DNA of 64,000 bases. It comes from Prunus persica (Eukaryota; Streptophyta; Magnoliopsida; Rosales; Rosaceae). Position numbers and translations under genes: made by a program. This document shows, in pieces, positions 33,029 through 46,042 of the stretch. The notes beneath the pieces are model-generated. The model did not search any database, was not told the DNA's origin, and saw only the letters and a list, made by a program, of their open reading frames with translations. Location: the NCBI RefSeq assembly GCF_000346465.2, contig NC_034012.1, positions 21,859,169 to 21,923,168 on the forward strand. Reading direction: 5' to 3'. How positions within the stretch are numbered: position 1 is the stretch's first letter; each line of letters opens with the position of its first letter.

Positions 33029-35218
33029 TACTACAAAAAAGGAAAAAGACGACCAGAAAACAACAATGGTAGAACAAAATACCGTCGTGTGTTTAGAAAG
33101 ACGACGGTAACAAAAAACGGTCATGGATAAGTAACTTAAACACCTAAAAAATCTAGATCCGCTTGGGTATTTCTAAAACGCGACTCACCCAACTAAAAAA
33201 ACGTCGTCTTATTAAACAGGTTTTCTTCAGACTTAAAGTCTGACCCCAGAAACAACGACAGAAGGTATGAAGCCACCGACGTAGAAAATAAAGACAACAG
33301 TTTACCAAAACAGTCATCATGTTAACTCCTAAATAAACAAGACCAATTGTTCTTAATCAGCTCGTATAATTTTAATGCAATCCACTTCGTTATATTACAA
33401 AACAGTGCCGTATTAAAGCCATGTACCATGATGGTAAAGATAAAATTATCGACGTATTATGTGAGAGTGTACTACGACGGTATCTGTAACACTATTGTCA
33501 TATAAAGTAGTACAGAACCACGACACCAGAAGAGTAGATAACAATGTCTAAATTCAATAATATCCACATCATATTTTTACTATATCAAGACATATTAAGT
33601 TAGTACATGACGAAGGTCGGTATAAGTTAGTAATAACCACGTCGGTTTGTTCAATGAGCGTCATATAATATTATTTTATCACGTCATTAAGTGAAAAGTA
33701 CCCTCGTATTTATTTATTTTATACGATTGCCGTTATCTATAAACCGTTGTCTTAATTTTTATTGCTTTTTATAAAAAAAATTCCTTGCATTTTGGTAGCC
33801 TACGACGGTAGATCAACAAAATGACAAGAATTGAGAAAAACCACGACGGTTTATATAGAAAACCGTCGTCACAAAGAAATTAAAATGAGATCCCAAGAGA
33901 TATGAAATCTTACGAGTGGGAGCTATGTTCCTCATCATAATCTAACCACCAATGTGAGAAAGACAATATTTTAGACGTTGATGACGTATGTTTCTTTGTG
34001 TCTTTGAGATACACAAAGGCACATACGCATCAAAATCCAAACTATTTGCCTTTAAACCAAACCCAGACTGAACTGACGATTTTTTGAGAAAGACAATTTT
34101 TTGAAAGTTAACGATGTGTGTGTTTTGGTGTCTTTGAGATACACCAAAACACATACATCGTTAACATCCAAATTATTGCCTCTAGAGAGGTGAGAGAGAG
34201 CTAAGGCCTGAAATGAGGACGGCATGTAAGGGTCTAAATTGAAAATTTGGCCGCCAAGGGCCAGAAGAATGCCACTTTATTTCAAGTTGGAACCCTAAGT
34301 GAAAATTGAAAGTGAAACAACACGTGAAGAGACCCAATTTATACAAATAATATTTATTAACCACGGAGGTCCTTCTATAAATTGCATCGTTTAATATTAA
34401 AAAATCCACAGCGCCTATTTTTTATTAAGCAAAGTATTAACCTAATATACCACGGTAGTAAAAGGAAACTTTTGTCATGTATAATCGTAATCAACCACGT
34501 TGGTTTCTACTATCCTAGCGTTGTTTTAAATACATACTAGGGGGGTTATTTAGAATATAGTGGTGGGTTGTTTCTACAAACCACGACGGTTTCTTTAGTT
34601 ATAGCGTCGTTAAAATTGTATTCCCACATTGTTAAGTCAAATGTACCGCCATCTATTTTTTGTATACGACCGTTCTTTCTGAATAACGTCATCTTAAATT
34701 TGTATTATTTTTTTAGATTTAATTTCTGGATTTTAGTAGCCTACGATGGTAGATCAACAAAATGACAAGTACGGAGTAAAACCACGATGGTTTATATAGA
34801 AAACCGTCATATGAGCTATGATTTTAGGCTTTTTTACTAAATTAAATCTTGAGAGAAATGCAAACTCAAGAGATATGTAATCTTACTAGTGGGAGCCATG
34901 TTCCTCATCACAATCGAACCACCAACATGAGAAAGACAATATTTTGGAAGTAAATGATGTGTGTGTCATCAATATTTTGGACCTTCAGAGAGGTGAGAGA
35001 GAAACACACACACACACATCAACTTCCAAATTATTGCCTCCCACTCAAATCCGTACCTTCAAAGATTTAAAGGTGAAGAAAGCCCCAATTTATCTTTACA
35101 TCCAGGGGTTTATTCGTAAAGAGAGAGTGTTATTCAAATTGACCACGACGGTGTATTCATAAATTGAGCCGTATTAACAAATATACCACATCAGTAAAAG
35201 TAAAAGTAAAAGTAAATA
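33029..35218. mobile_element. CACTA-type element segment, one end missing
   Basis: The left end CACTACTACAAAAAA is the hallmark terminus of plant CACTA (En/Spm) elements. The body is crowded with the short motif ACGACGG and its complement CCGTCGT, as in CACTA subterminal repeats (for example 33070-33110, 33800-33870, 34580-34590, 34790-34810). No matching TTTTTGTAGTAGTG end is found to the right; the segment stops where LTR B begins. A block of about 400 bp is repeated with a period near 941 bp (33796 and 34737). There is no transposase. Confidence 0.8.
33980..34165. repeat. Two short hairpins with the same loop
   Basis: At 34107-34131 and 34141-34165 two 25-base arms are complementary except at one position, around the 9-base loop CTTTGAGAT. 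A diverged copy with the same loop lies at 33980-34031. Both are preceded by GAGAAAGACAAT, so they are duplicates. Confidence 0.9.
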
Positions 35219-37458
35219 GCGACGAATCCTATAATGTTTCCGACATCAACTTGATGCCGGGCCCACTTACTAACGTTATAACCTCTTTTCCAAATCAAGG
35301 AAAAGAGGGATGAGACTTTCTGCCGAAATTTCAGCAGAGTCTCCCCTGAAATACGAACTTTACCAAATTTTTTGGCCTGTCAAAAATGCAGTTTAATCCT
35401 TTCTAAACTTTAGCATGCACAAAGTACATTACACACAACAAACAAACAGGCCTCCGGCCTCATCACCAAACAATTTCTAAAACGTTCTAGCTTTTGAAAT
35501 ATACGATTATTTAAAGTAATACCAACGATTAAATTTAGATTCATCTACAACTCCAAATTCGACAAGGCACACACTCAAAAGCATAAATTCCATAAAGACC
35601 CAAAATATCATTCAAATAATAATCAAAACTTGCTTACACATGCAATTTCCATAAAATACTTTCATAATCGAACCCCATATCACCCAATCCATGTACTTTA
35701 ATAATAACCATACTAATAATAACTATGTATTCTCTATAATTCTCAAGTCACAGTGTAAAAGCCGAAACCAATCTGATAGCACATTTTCATAACTCCATTA
35801 ACCGAATACTAATTTCCAAACCATTCAGGTTTCCACCATCAAATTCAAATTCCAAGCTCGCATAGAAAATATCGTCATTCAACATCAAATCATGCATCAA
35901 TTCATACCATCCCCATAACCCAATTTATATCACAAATAAACACACACATATATACATACATTCCAATATTCCGAAAGCAATGCACATTTAAAACAATTGT
36001 TCCATTCACTGCCTAATAATCATAGCCGAGTCCCAAGACTTGCTTTCACAACCATTCAATCAAGTATCCCATAATCATATATTCCACAACTCTAAATATT
36101 TCATAAACTTCAAATATCAATATAACATCTAATAACCACAAAATACCATAATCCACAATTAAAACTACAATAAGAGTTCATAATCCCAATAGTCAACATA
36201 ATCAAATATACACATGACATTTTATATACGCATAACATTCCATCCTTGAAAATAATGATCATTAAAATAGACACACAGCTCACCCTGAGAGGGCTCTCCC
36301 TCTGGAGTACGCGATGTGTGGGTACCTCACTCAGGAGCATAAGCAGATCTAAATAATAAGCGTACCCAACAACGAATTTTAACTCAACACTCAAGTTCCC
36401 GGGTCTCAAAGTGTAAGGGGGTTTATAAAGTTATTCTAGTACTTCTCGAAGGACGAGACAGTCCCGGAAGACTCATGGTCAACCGAGCATTTAAACTTTC
36501 CGTATTGGTCAACGAGGCCCGCGAATCCCACAACCATCGATTTTTGATCCAAAAGTCCCTACAAGTTCAACAAGGTTTACTAAACACGCCCCGGAAGTTT
36601 GGTCCCGATCGAGCGGTCAGAACTAAGCCAATCACACGATCGGATGGCAATCGTTTTGCCTAAACCAAAAATCATTGATTCAGAGTATCCAGGACTCTGA
36701 TTCTCTAGCCGTGAGTTCTTACACGATCCTAGAGGTACAGAGAACAACATATTTGAAATTGGGATAGATCGAACTGTTCGAACCTATTGAACCCGGATAT
36801 TGCATAATCGGTGCAATATCCGTTTGACTGTCATACGGTAACCAATTCCAAATATGAGCATACTGTCGTGCTTAGAATGATAAGGGGAACATTTTAGAAT
36901 GTAGTGGGCCGCCACATAGTGGCCCATGCGTCGCCGCCCGCCACCGGCAGAGCGTAGGTGTTTTGAAAAATTTCCGGCGACGGAAATTTCTCAAAACACC
37001 CTACAATACTTATACCAACACGTTCAGACTACCAAGGGTAGCATTTTTAGTTTTTGGACCACATCCTAAAAGTGGCCGGAGCTAGCCGAATTGAAGCCGG
37101 AACCGTAAGATTTTGGCTGGAACTTCCCGGCCTCGAAAAGAAGGCGACAACCACCAATGGTGTCGCGCAACCTAGGGGAAAGCAAGAAGGAGGAGAGAGC
37201 TACTTGTTCCAAGTGGTGGTGGCTCGAGGTGGCTGTCAACGTCACTGGCAATGGTGGCAGTTTCTACCGAGTTTTCCAGTCGACGCCATCGCCAAATGCC
37301 GGGTTTACGATCGGAGAAATGGGGTGGGTTGAGAGAGAGAGAGAGAGGAAGATTTTGAAGGTGGTCTCGTGCGATTTGATGGTCTGACGGCAACAAAATA
37401 GCCGTCCGAACGACCGGTGTTGCAAAGAGGGGAGAGAGAGAGAGGAGAGAGAAACTGT

Positions 37459-37500
<42 letters not shown>

Positions 37501-37618
37501 AGGTATTTAGGGTTTTTGACAAATTTTGAAATTACCCATACATCCTTTCAATTTTCTGACCTTTACGAACTCGTCACAACTTGGAATTGAGCGTGCCGCC
37601 TGTCTACGAACTCGTATA
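35219..37618 (-). repeat. LTR B: long gypsy LTR, both ends truncated
   Basis: Read on the reverse strand, it starts near ACGAGTTCGTAGACAGG, passes a long CT-run leader (complement of the GA run at 37460-37495), a proline/serine-rich pseudo-coding block (37172-37522), and ends in the GATGTCGGAA block near 35240. The order matches the LTR at 61433-64000 (ACGAGTTCGTAGACACG, CT run, CCACCACCGGCC block). The true start is replaced by the palindrome at 37631 and the true end by the CACTA segment. The open frames in it are by-products of the LTR. Confidence 0.78.
37455..37496. repeat. GA microsatellite
   Basis: About 18 GA units inside LTR B, where related LTRs carry a CT-rich leader on the other strand. 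Confidence 0.95.
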
Positions 37619-37630
37619 TATATATATATA

Positions 37631-38282
37631 TACAGTCCTTTCTATTGAGGGACACGCTTTAGGGTCTCCTACGAATTTTTTTTTCAACAATCCAAAACAT
37701 TTATTTTTTAAGTCTACATTCATAGATCATCGTTGCAAAAAATTAGACAAATCGAAAACGTTTTCGACATCTAATTGTATCCTACAAAATCGATGAACAC
37801 AGTGTTTCAAGAAAGTACAAATATTTCAATAACTCAATTGAGTGGTCAAATGATATCGAATTCAAGTGATTTTTTTGTAGAGATGATCTTTGAATGATTA
37901 TCTAAAAGTAGACGGTTTGGATTAATAAAACAATGTATGGTGGGCCGCACCCTTGTAGGGCCCACTCCATATTGTATTTCACTAATCCAAACTGTCTATT
38001 TTTCTAGATTTTCATTCAAAGATCATCTCTACAAAAAATCACTTGAATCCGTTATCATTGACCACTCTTGAATTATTAAAATTTTAGTACTTTCTTGAAG
38101 CACCGTGTTCATTGATTTTGTAGGACACAAGTATATGTCAGAACAGTTTCCAATTTATCTAATTTTTTGCAAGGATGATCTATGAATGTAAAATTAAAAA
38201 ATAGATGGTTGGGATTGTTGAAAAAAAAAATTGTAGGGTCCCCCTCATTTTATTTGAGAAATCCCTCAATAAAAAGGGACTA
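37631..38282. mobile_element. 650-bp near-continuous palindrome (fold-back element)
   Basis: The two halves are inverted copies with the centre at about 37952, where GTGGGCC and GGCCCAC face each other across 12 bases. Matching pairs include TATTGAGGGA / TCCCTCAATA at the ends, CATAGATCATC / GATGATCTATG, and TGTAGAGATGATCTTTGAATG in both arms. There is no coding sequence. TA repeats border both sides, which hides any target duplication. It ends about 290 bp past the HMG-CoA lyase stop codon and truncates LTR B. Confidence 0.9.
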
Positions 38283-38572
38283 TATATATATATATATATA
38301 TATCATTTTTTAAGCAGAAAAAAGATTACAAGGAAGATTTTGTTTCTATTATTTTCTAACAGAAGAAATCCTCCGCACGTTTTTAAACTTTATACAACCA
38401 AAGATGGAAACTTCATATTGAACACAATATGATGTGCCTTTGAAAAAATAATTATTGTATCCAAGACTTAAAAGTGTTTATTCCTAATGTGTGGCAGCGT
38501 GAAGATCATGGGCATTCCATGTAAGAACGAAGCACCCTTCTTTCCTCTTGAATAACTCCTGAAATAGCTATC

Positions 38573-41500
38573 TTATATCTTAGAGGCATCGGCTGTAACT
38601 CGGCTCAAAGCTACGGCAGTCTTTGAACCAGAGGGGCGGCCCAAATGCTTGCTGATGAAGTCCCCAGCCATCAAGAGTTTCGCCAAATCCACATTGGTTT
38701 TGACACCAAGTCCGTTAAGCATGTATACAACATCTTCAGTGGCAACGTTACCTGAAGCTCCCTTAGCATACGGACACCCACCTAAACCCGCAATAGAGGA
38801 ATCCACTATGCTAATCCCCATCTGTTCAAAAGAAAATATTAGGGTTTACACGTTTATTGTAACACATCTACCTTGTTCCTGATTGAAAAATGAAGGAAAA
38901 AAAAAAACACAATAGGCCTTGGAAAGTCCTTGGTGAAAACCCTTTTCATTTTTTGCTTTCTTGTTATGAAATATCACAATTACTTCAAAACACCTAATCT
39001 ATTCCTTAAAACTAAACAAGGAAACAAGTCCCAATGGAGGGAAAAGTAAGGTAAAACAGGAGTAAGATTGCAACTAATGTTCTAAAGAATTACAAACAAA
39101 AAAGAAACATGATCACTGACTTGTATTTTTCAGGTAAATTTTAGGAGTATTTGGTATTACTTTTGCATGCAAATAAATGCGTACAACATTAATTGTATGA
39201 GGTGTTCTTTAAACTTAATGTACAACAAATTTTAGCTTGATCATTGCTCATGTTAGGGTAATATTAGTGATTATTCAGAGGGTGTCTAATGTTTGTCTAA
39301 TCTCCACTGGTGTAATGATGCACAAAGAGAGGTTTAGGATACCAATAAATTTTTTTTCTCCATTAATCAATTTCTTTACAGCTTTGCCACGAGATGTGGG
39401 GAAGCTAATTTTTTGTGGGTGCATTTCATGCATTCCTCTTGTCATTGAGAAAGCATTGCACACAAGGGGAAAGAAAGGGAAAAGTTTTGTGGAATTGTAG
39501 TGTATGCTATTAGTTGTCCTTTGGGTGGTGTTGGAAAGAAACAAAATTAATTTTGAAAACGGTTGATGTGGACTGGTAGCTAGGCTGCTTAATTGGGTGA
39601 AAGTGTCTTCAGTAGACAAATTATTCATTGTGGTCTACTTGTGCCTACTAATTATATTCAAAACATTGTTCTGTTTCTTACGAAAAGATAAAATAAAAAT
39701 GCGACTTGAACCAATTTTGACATGTTAAAGATGGCTTACTTGAAGAGATACAAGAATGTTTGAAAGAGATTGCCCATAGGTGTCATGGAAGTGAACAGCA
39801 AGCTTCTCAACAGGAACAACAGCAATCACAGCTTCAAGCATGGGGACAACCGTCCCTGTGTCGAAGGAAGGAAAAAACATATAATAAGTACAAGGCCATT
39901 TGGGGTATGACAGAAAAAAAATATATATATATACTAACAATGATTATCTGGGCATATGAAACTTCATATTTTGGTTGAAAGGAAAAATGTCACTCCATAA
40001 ATGAACACCCATCTCTAGAGGCCTTGGAGAGTAATGACCTTTATTTGAAGTCAACACGTATTTCTGTCCTCATCCTATAATTTTTTTTATCAGCTTTCCT
40101 AATGTAGGATAGGGATTCACTCCAGGGACTTCACACCAGAATTCCCATAGCAGGAAGGCAAACAAGAAAACTTTGATTCATCAACTAACTCCCATTGAAT
40201 TACATGGGAAGTATTTATAAAGACCTACATCTAATAGGAATAGGGAAGTAAACCTATTCCTAACAGAAGTAACCATAAAGACCCAAACACAGGAAAACTT
40301 GATTCATCAACTAACTCCTATTGATTTAGATGGGAAGTATTTATAAAGACTTAAACCTAATAGAAACAGGAAAGTAATATGTTTTGTAGGACAAAAGTAA
40401 TTTGTTAATCAAAGTACAAAGTTCAAAATGTTACCAGGTGTACCAACCCCAATTGTGTCACCAAGAGAAATTTCAAAGCAGCCCATGTTGTAAAGTTCTT
40501 TTGCTACATATGCCACTCTTGATGGAGGAATTGCTCCCTCCACTGGACATCCAATGGCACATGAGACATACCTATCAACGTTAAAAACAACAAGTTAATT
40601 CGTAAAAGAACCAGCGCACATAAAATAAAATAAATGTTCCTTCCTTTATGTCTTCAAAGAAGTATTAAGGTAAGATCACCACCAAAAGGATAATGATACA
40701 TACAAACATAGAAGCAAGAGGTTGAACGGTACTTTTGTCTAACTCATAGAGAGTTCATAACCCAAATTCCAGTGAAAGTTTAGTTCTGCCACTTTGAGTT
40801 GAACCTCAAGGAAGTATTGGGTGCAGAAAGCATCAAGATCTCAAATTGCCTAATCCTATTTGGGAAGGCATGTGCCTTGGCAATAAGATCTAAACATCTG
40901 ATCCTTCTCCTTCATGTTATGTTGAACCTCTTACATGAGAACTTGACTCCTAACATAATGAAAAGAGAAAAAAAGAACCCTACTAAAATCAAGTCCTTGA
41001 GAGTGTTCCATGGCCTTGTCATATCATGCCCCGCACTATTATCTCCCATATTTGTATTTTTTTGCTAAATATATTTTCTGTAAGTAACAAGATAGCATGA
41101 GGGGTTGGAAACCAAAGAGAGACGTAAGGATGAAAATATGAATCAGCTAGTGCAACGGCAAGCTTGAGCTTTCATTTGTGATCCTCAAAGTGTTCAGCCA
41201 CAATGCATCAGAACATGTGCCAAGAAACAAACGATAGCAGATGTTTGTGGCCTATCATTTCCTTTTTAAAATTGCATTGTAAAGGAAACATGCCCTGGCA
41301 GAGGGAATACAGAGATCATGTAGGACAATGCTTGCATAGGGTAGCTGGAACTAATATAATATTATACAGAAATAGCCCACAAGGCAAAGAAAAATAGCAA
41401 AAGAAGAGAGAGAGGCAGCTGAGAAAGTTTTTCACGTAAATCCTACATTAATATTGCCAAACCATCTGTTTCATTTTTTTAACCCATCTGTTGATTTGGA

Positions 41501-43885
41501 AGGCCAAGCTAGCTCTCATGTTTCGGTTACTTAATAAAGTTTCTGTTTCTTATCACAGACACAGAGAGAGAGAGAGAGAGCATACCCTCGAACAGGAATT
41601 GAAAGCTCTTTTGCCGCACGAGTAACAGCACGATAACGAACAAGACTTTCTTCAATGCTACAATTGATGTTCGACTTTGAAAATGATTCAGAAGCTGATG
41701 CAAAGACTGCTATGTCCTTAGCACCAGCTGCAATAGCTGCTTCAAAGCCCTATAAAAGTTGATCAGATATGTCAGAGAAATCACATGACGAAAGTCTGGT
41801 AGTACTACTAGAGATCACTTACTTTTAAATTGGGTGTCAGCACAGGCAATCTAGCACCCTCCAAATTGTGAACTACTTCCATTACATCCTTTGCATCTGC
41901 TAGCTATATATAGAAAGGAAAATGGAACAGAAGTGAGACAAGTTATACTCAAACAGCGTTCCCAAAGAGAAATCCACATATCTATTGATGAGGATCATAG
42001 TCAAAGCAAGCAAACGCTATACATATATTGTCTTCAAAGTGAAGCTGTTTAATTGAGATCTGCTTTACCTATGTACCATTATTTCCTAACAAGATATTAG
42101 CAATATTGATCACAGGATGAACTTTTTAGCAGGAAGAGAAGTTAATGTTTATAACTTTAGTGACTTTAAAGTGGGACTACAAATATCATTTCTTGCAGAT
42201 ATTACATGGCGTGTGATGTCTTGATAATAGTTTTGATACTAAAGGTACAAAATTTCTTTTTTATGATGAGTTTTTAAAATGCAATTGACTACAATTTCCA
42301 GAATAGGGTAACAATGAAAACTTTGTCAAAGATCTCTTAAAAATTAGAACTAGGGGATGTTTGTATACTTTATCAAAATAGGAAAGTTTCTTGAATTCAC
42401 TGAACCTCAGAGGAGATCTGTATTTCAAATCAAATATTCTTAAAAGAATATATGATATTTGACGTCTCTCATTATTATATCATAAATTAATGCTTACGTT
42501 GCCAAAAGCTGACTCATAGAAACGCATCTAATTAAGCTTCATGGGATTTACAGGTTAAACTGAGAACCCTCAAAACTTAACTAAGAAGATACTTATCAGT
42601 TAACTATTCCCATAAAAATTACACTTTCCAAGAGAAATTTGAAGTTACCAATTCAATTAAATAACTAGTAAAGGTAAATTACCTGAGGAACCCATTTGGG
42701 TGATACAAAACTTGTAGCCTCAACAACAGACAACCCACAAGATACCAGTCTATGAATCAATTCAATCTTTACAGATGCAGATACAATATTCTTTTCATTT
42801 TGAAGTCCATCCCTTGGACCAACTTCTACTATCTTTACAAACTTTGGTATACCTTTCAAAATCTGTTTCATTCAAACAAAAGACAAATAATATGCAACCC
42901 AAGTGTCAAAATGTATATATAATTTACAAGAAGAGAAAAGGGAAACTTTATCTGTTAAACAACAGATATCACGACATCCTCATGCAATAAGTTAAAACAG
43001 AAGGCAAAGATATCGTCATCCTATTTAAGTTATTGAAGCACCTTATTTGTTATATCTTTGTCATTGCACTTGGACTCATATTGATCTGACAAATACCATG
43101 AATCACAAATATTTCCAAATACCCTGTGATTCCTGCCTAAGCTCAAGGTCCTTTGATTGAAGGAGTCACCACGGGAAATGTCTCTTGTATGTCTTTTCCA
43201 TGGAAAGGCCTCTCTTGTATATTCTTCATAATCTTCGCTGAAAATTAACGTAAGTTTTTATGGTTACATTATCAATTAAACATTATTATAGTTTAGAGTA
43301 GCTAAACTATGTAAGAATATGTTCTGCACTTCATTCTGTGAAAGCAAGAGACAATTAGGAACTGAGAAGAAGATGAATAAATCAATTCGATCTTCAACTA
43401 AATGGTAAGGGAAAAAACCAGGATCTTGTCATTATCCTTCAGACAATTTCCAACTATGTGGTCTTACCCGAGCACATGCTTACACACATGCCTGCATAGG
43501 CATACTGATGTAGGATAAAAAAAATAAATCCTAATCCAAACAGGAATAAGAAAACAAACCAAACCAAATAAATTAGGAAACTGACAACAAAAAAGGAAAT
43601 CTGGTCCAGAATTTGAATGCTATGACAGAATTTGATTGTTTTGTGCACACGAAAGCAAATGAATGGATAACGTACATTTTGAGTGTTTCCCAAACAAAAT
43701 AGATCACAAACTACTTACTTGCAGCTATTGGATGTGCTACAACTTCTTCCTTCAATCCAACAGTTCCCCATGGCCGCATCATCTGCTCTAGACCTGCAAG
43801 CACTAGATGAGAATCTTTGAACCCGATCAATAGTACTCATGCTAGGCAACTTGTCAAAACCAAGTGGCTCCTCCAAGCTCGACAT
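38573..43885 (-). CDS. HMGCL: Hydroxymethylglutaryl-CoA lyase
   Basis: The enzyme splits HMG-CoA into acetyl-CoA and acetoacetate, the last step of leucine breakdown, in mitochondria. Eight coding exons join in frame to 429 residues: 43719-43885, 43042-43237, 42683-42862, 41823-41903, 41586-41749, 40435-40571, 39740-39855 and 38573-38821. [13 protein letters not shown] (Arg138, Asp139) forms the acyl-CoA site. [12 protein letters not shown] and VHFHDTYGQ (His330, His332) bind the metal. [17 protein letters not shown] holds the active-site cysteine (Cys363) of the lyase signature. The first about 120 residues ([17 protein letters not shown] onward) are the plant-specific N-terminal segment. 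ATG 43885 is the first AUG of the inferred transcript. An upstream exon (44990 to about 45150) joins at 43911 and keeps the frame open. All key residues are present, so it is probably active. AATAAA lies about 90 bases after the stop. Confidence 0.96.
39480..39640 (+). pseudogene. LINE-like C-terminal fragment in an HMGCL intron
   Basis: A short frame reads [13 protein letters not shown], similar to the WxxWKERNxxxFE motif near the end of plant LINE reverse transcriptase proteins. It lies in the last intron on the strand opposite to HMGCL. The rest of the LINE is not visible, so this is tentative. Confidence 0.4.
40174..40385. repeat. 126-bp tandem duplication in an HMGCL intron
   Basis: The block GATTCATCAACTAACTCC..ATTGA, ATGGGAAGTATTTATAAAGAC and AGGGAAGTAA / AGGAAAGTAA starts at 40175 and again at 40301. 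The copies differ at several positions. The TTTATAAAG word and a similar piece near 43505 hint at an LTR remnant. Confidence 0.8.
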
Positions 43886-45150
43886 CGTGGAAGTAGATGG
43901 AAAAGGCCCAACTGAAATTACCAAAAACAGAAGTAAATGCTCTGCTGCCTACAAACATACTTTTCTAGCATGAGACCAACAATACACCCATGAATAAATT
44001 CATCATCCTAACAGATGGCAAATGGCTGTCAAAATAAATGTTAAATATTTGAAGAAAACAACAAAAATTCAATGATCCACCATATCTTCGAAGAACTAGA
44101 ATATCATGTCTGGTAAGTGAATAAAACAGCAAAAAACATGAAAATGATCAATGGCCATTCATTTCAGTTTAGGTTTGTTAAATCATACAATTTAACATGG
44201 TACCTCTATTCTCACATAATTAGCTCAAATGAGGATTAATTTAAGTTACCAATCACAAGTCATGTTACGTCTCAACAAGGACAAGAAAACTTATGACTTA
44301 GATCTGTCAAACGGTAAATTGCAATTCGAGATCAACCAAGTTTATCTCAAATTTCATAGTTCTGCCTTTCACTGTATCCTTTCATATTATGGCACTTCCT
44401 AGAAACATCCTAATTCAGAAAAACTCATCATATAGTCATGTTTTTTCTTGGCTATTAACAAGGCCTTACTGCAGATCACTCTTGTAATTTCTTCCTCTCA
44501 TTTTCTGTAACTCATCAATCGTCGAAACTTCAGATACTCTATAGCATTATAATTCATTAATTTATACTCTTCAGTCAATGAACAACGGGCCAAGGCAAAT
44601 GAAATCAGATAGTAAGAAGAGCAACCTTATGGCCATTGTTCAGTTGGTAAATGCAATGCAAACAACCATAGTGTACCAACTGAATTACACTGACTCCACC
44701 CAAACTACCTATCGATATTTTCCTACCTTTCCTCGGCAACCAAATAATCATCAGCCAACAAACACAAAAACAAAAGCTTAATTTCAGCTACAACTTGTAT
44801 GCAAAGCAGAAACCAAAGCATTAAAAGTCCAAAACCAAAAGAAGTAACCAAAATTAAGCATCATTAATCACTGTCAAAACTTATATGTCGAAACAGTAAA
44901 TGAAATTAAAACAAAGACCCTCTGTTTGGTTGGCAGGAAATTATATTCAGATAGATATTCAAACTTGTGGGAAGGAAAGGCAAACAGACCTGAATTCGTT
45001 GAGAGAGGAAAGCGAGAATTAGGGTTTCTGAGAATGGGAACAGAAACCCTAGGATTTGGGAATAATCTAGGCGCTATAGTTTGCAGCAAGAGAGGCAAAT
45101 TCTATTGGTGGTTAGATGGAAAGTATGAGAAGAAGAGAAGGTGACGAAAC
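43886..45150 (-). other. HMGCL upstream exon and leader intron
   Basis: An exon ending at 44990 (donor CAG-GTCTGT) joins an acceptor at 43911 (TTTCAG). From codon TTG 45098 the spliced frame runs 45 codons into ATG 43885 without a stop. An in-frame TAG lies two codons before that TTG, and no ATG occurs in the exon. The 5' edge (about 45150) is a guess based on the CT-rich TTCTCTTCTTCTC stretch. No TATA box was recognised. Confidence 0.65.
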
Positions 45151-45159
45151 GTGACGAAG

Positions 45160-46042
45160 TTGTTTAAGGCAGAAGGCTTGTTAGATGAATTAGATAGGTT
45201 GGTGGACGACGTTAAATTCTAAAATTCAATTTTTCTTTAAGATCACGCCTGTCCTCTGTTTTTTCTTTTTTCTTTTTTTTCTTTTTTGTATTTAACGTTT
45301 TTATTTTGGTTCTCAATTTTCCTTCTTGTTATTCGAGAGGCATACATGAAATTGAATACATCTCTGTCATCTCATCTCTGTGTGTGTGTGTGAAGGAGAA
45401 GGGCAGAGAGAGAGAGGTGGGGGGGAAGGGGTGGTAGGTAGTTTTCAGCTGGAAGTTGGTCACATTATTTTAGAATTGTTTATTGCGTGGCCTTCTACGA
45501 AGGAGAAATCCTTGTATGGTACCATTTTCTGCATACTGACAAACCGTCGCAAAAAGGTTTGGAGGTTTACGTAATTATCAACTTTAATTATTTATATTTT
45601 TTTTTCTTCCCTTGAAACGAATGGACCGGGTTGGTCTGAGCATGACACGAGTACGATCTGATTACATATGACATATTCCATATTTTTGGTATGTTTAAAG
45701 TTTATTTATTAAATTATAATTATTTTATAGTAAAATAATATATAATTTTATTATAATTTTTTTTAATACAAAATATAAAATTACAAAGCAAAACCTCTTG
45801 GACACGCAAATCCAAAGAAGTTGAAAAATAAAGCATTTGAAGAAGGCAACGGCAACCCAGGCTTCCACAACCTAGAAGTAGAAAGCTTGTGATCCATGCC
45901 CGGAAGCGAGTCTGCCGTGAAGTTAGCTTCCTTAAAGATGTGATGAAATTGCAGAGACTCACAAAGTGAATTCAGGCGCCAAATGTCTTGGATTAGAAGA
46001 GAGCCACACCATGGGACTATAGCATGCTTTTTAACACAATCA
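45160..46042. other. Intergenic, upstream of HMGCL
   Basis: No gene is recognised. It includes the likely HMGCL promoter, T-rich tracts (45255-45290) and a GA/GT-rich piece (45380-45430). The frame at 45720-45962 (-) resembles no protein that I know. Confidence 0.5.

Noticed and set aside
37172..37522. 116-codon serine-rich frame, and the similar frames at 61548-61925 and 61717-61974
   Set aside because: They are the CT-repeat leader and following block of related LTRs; I see no ATG context or conserved protein.
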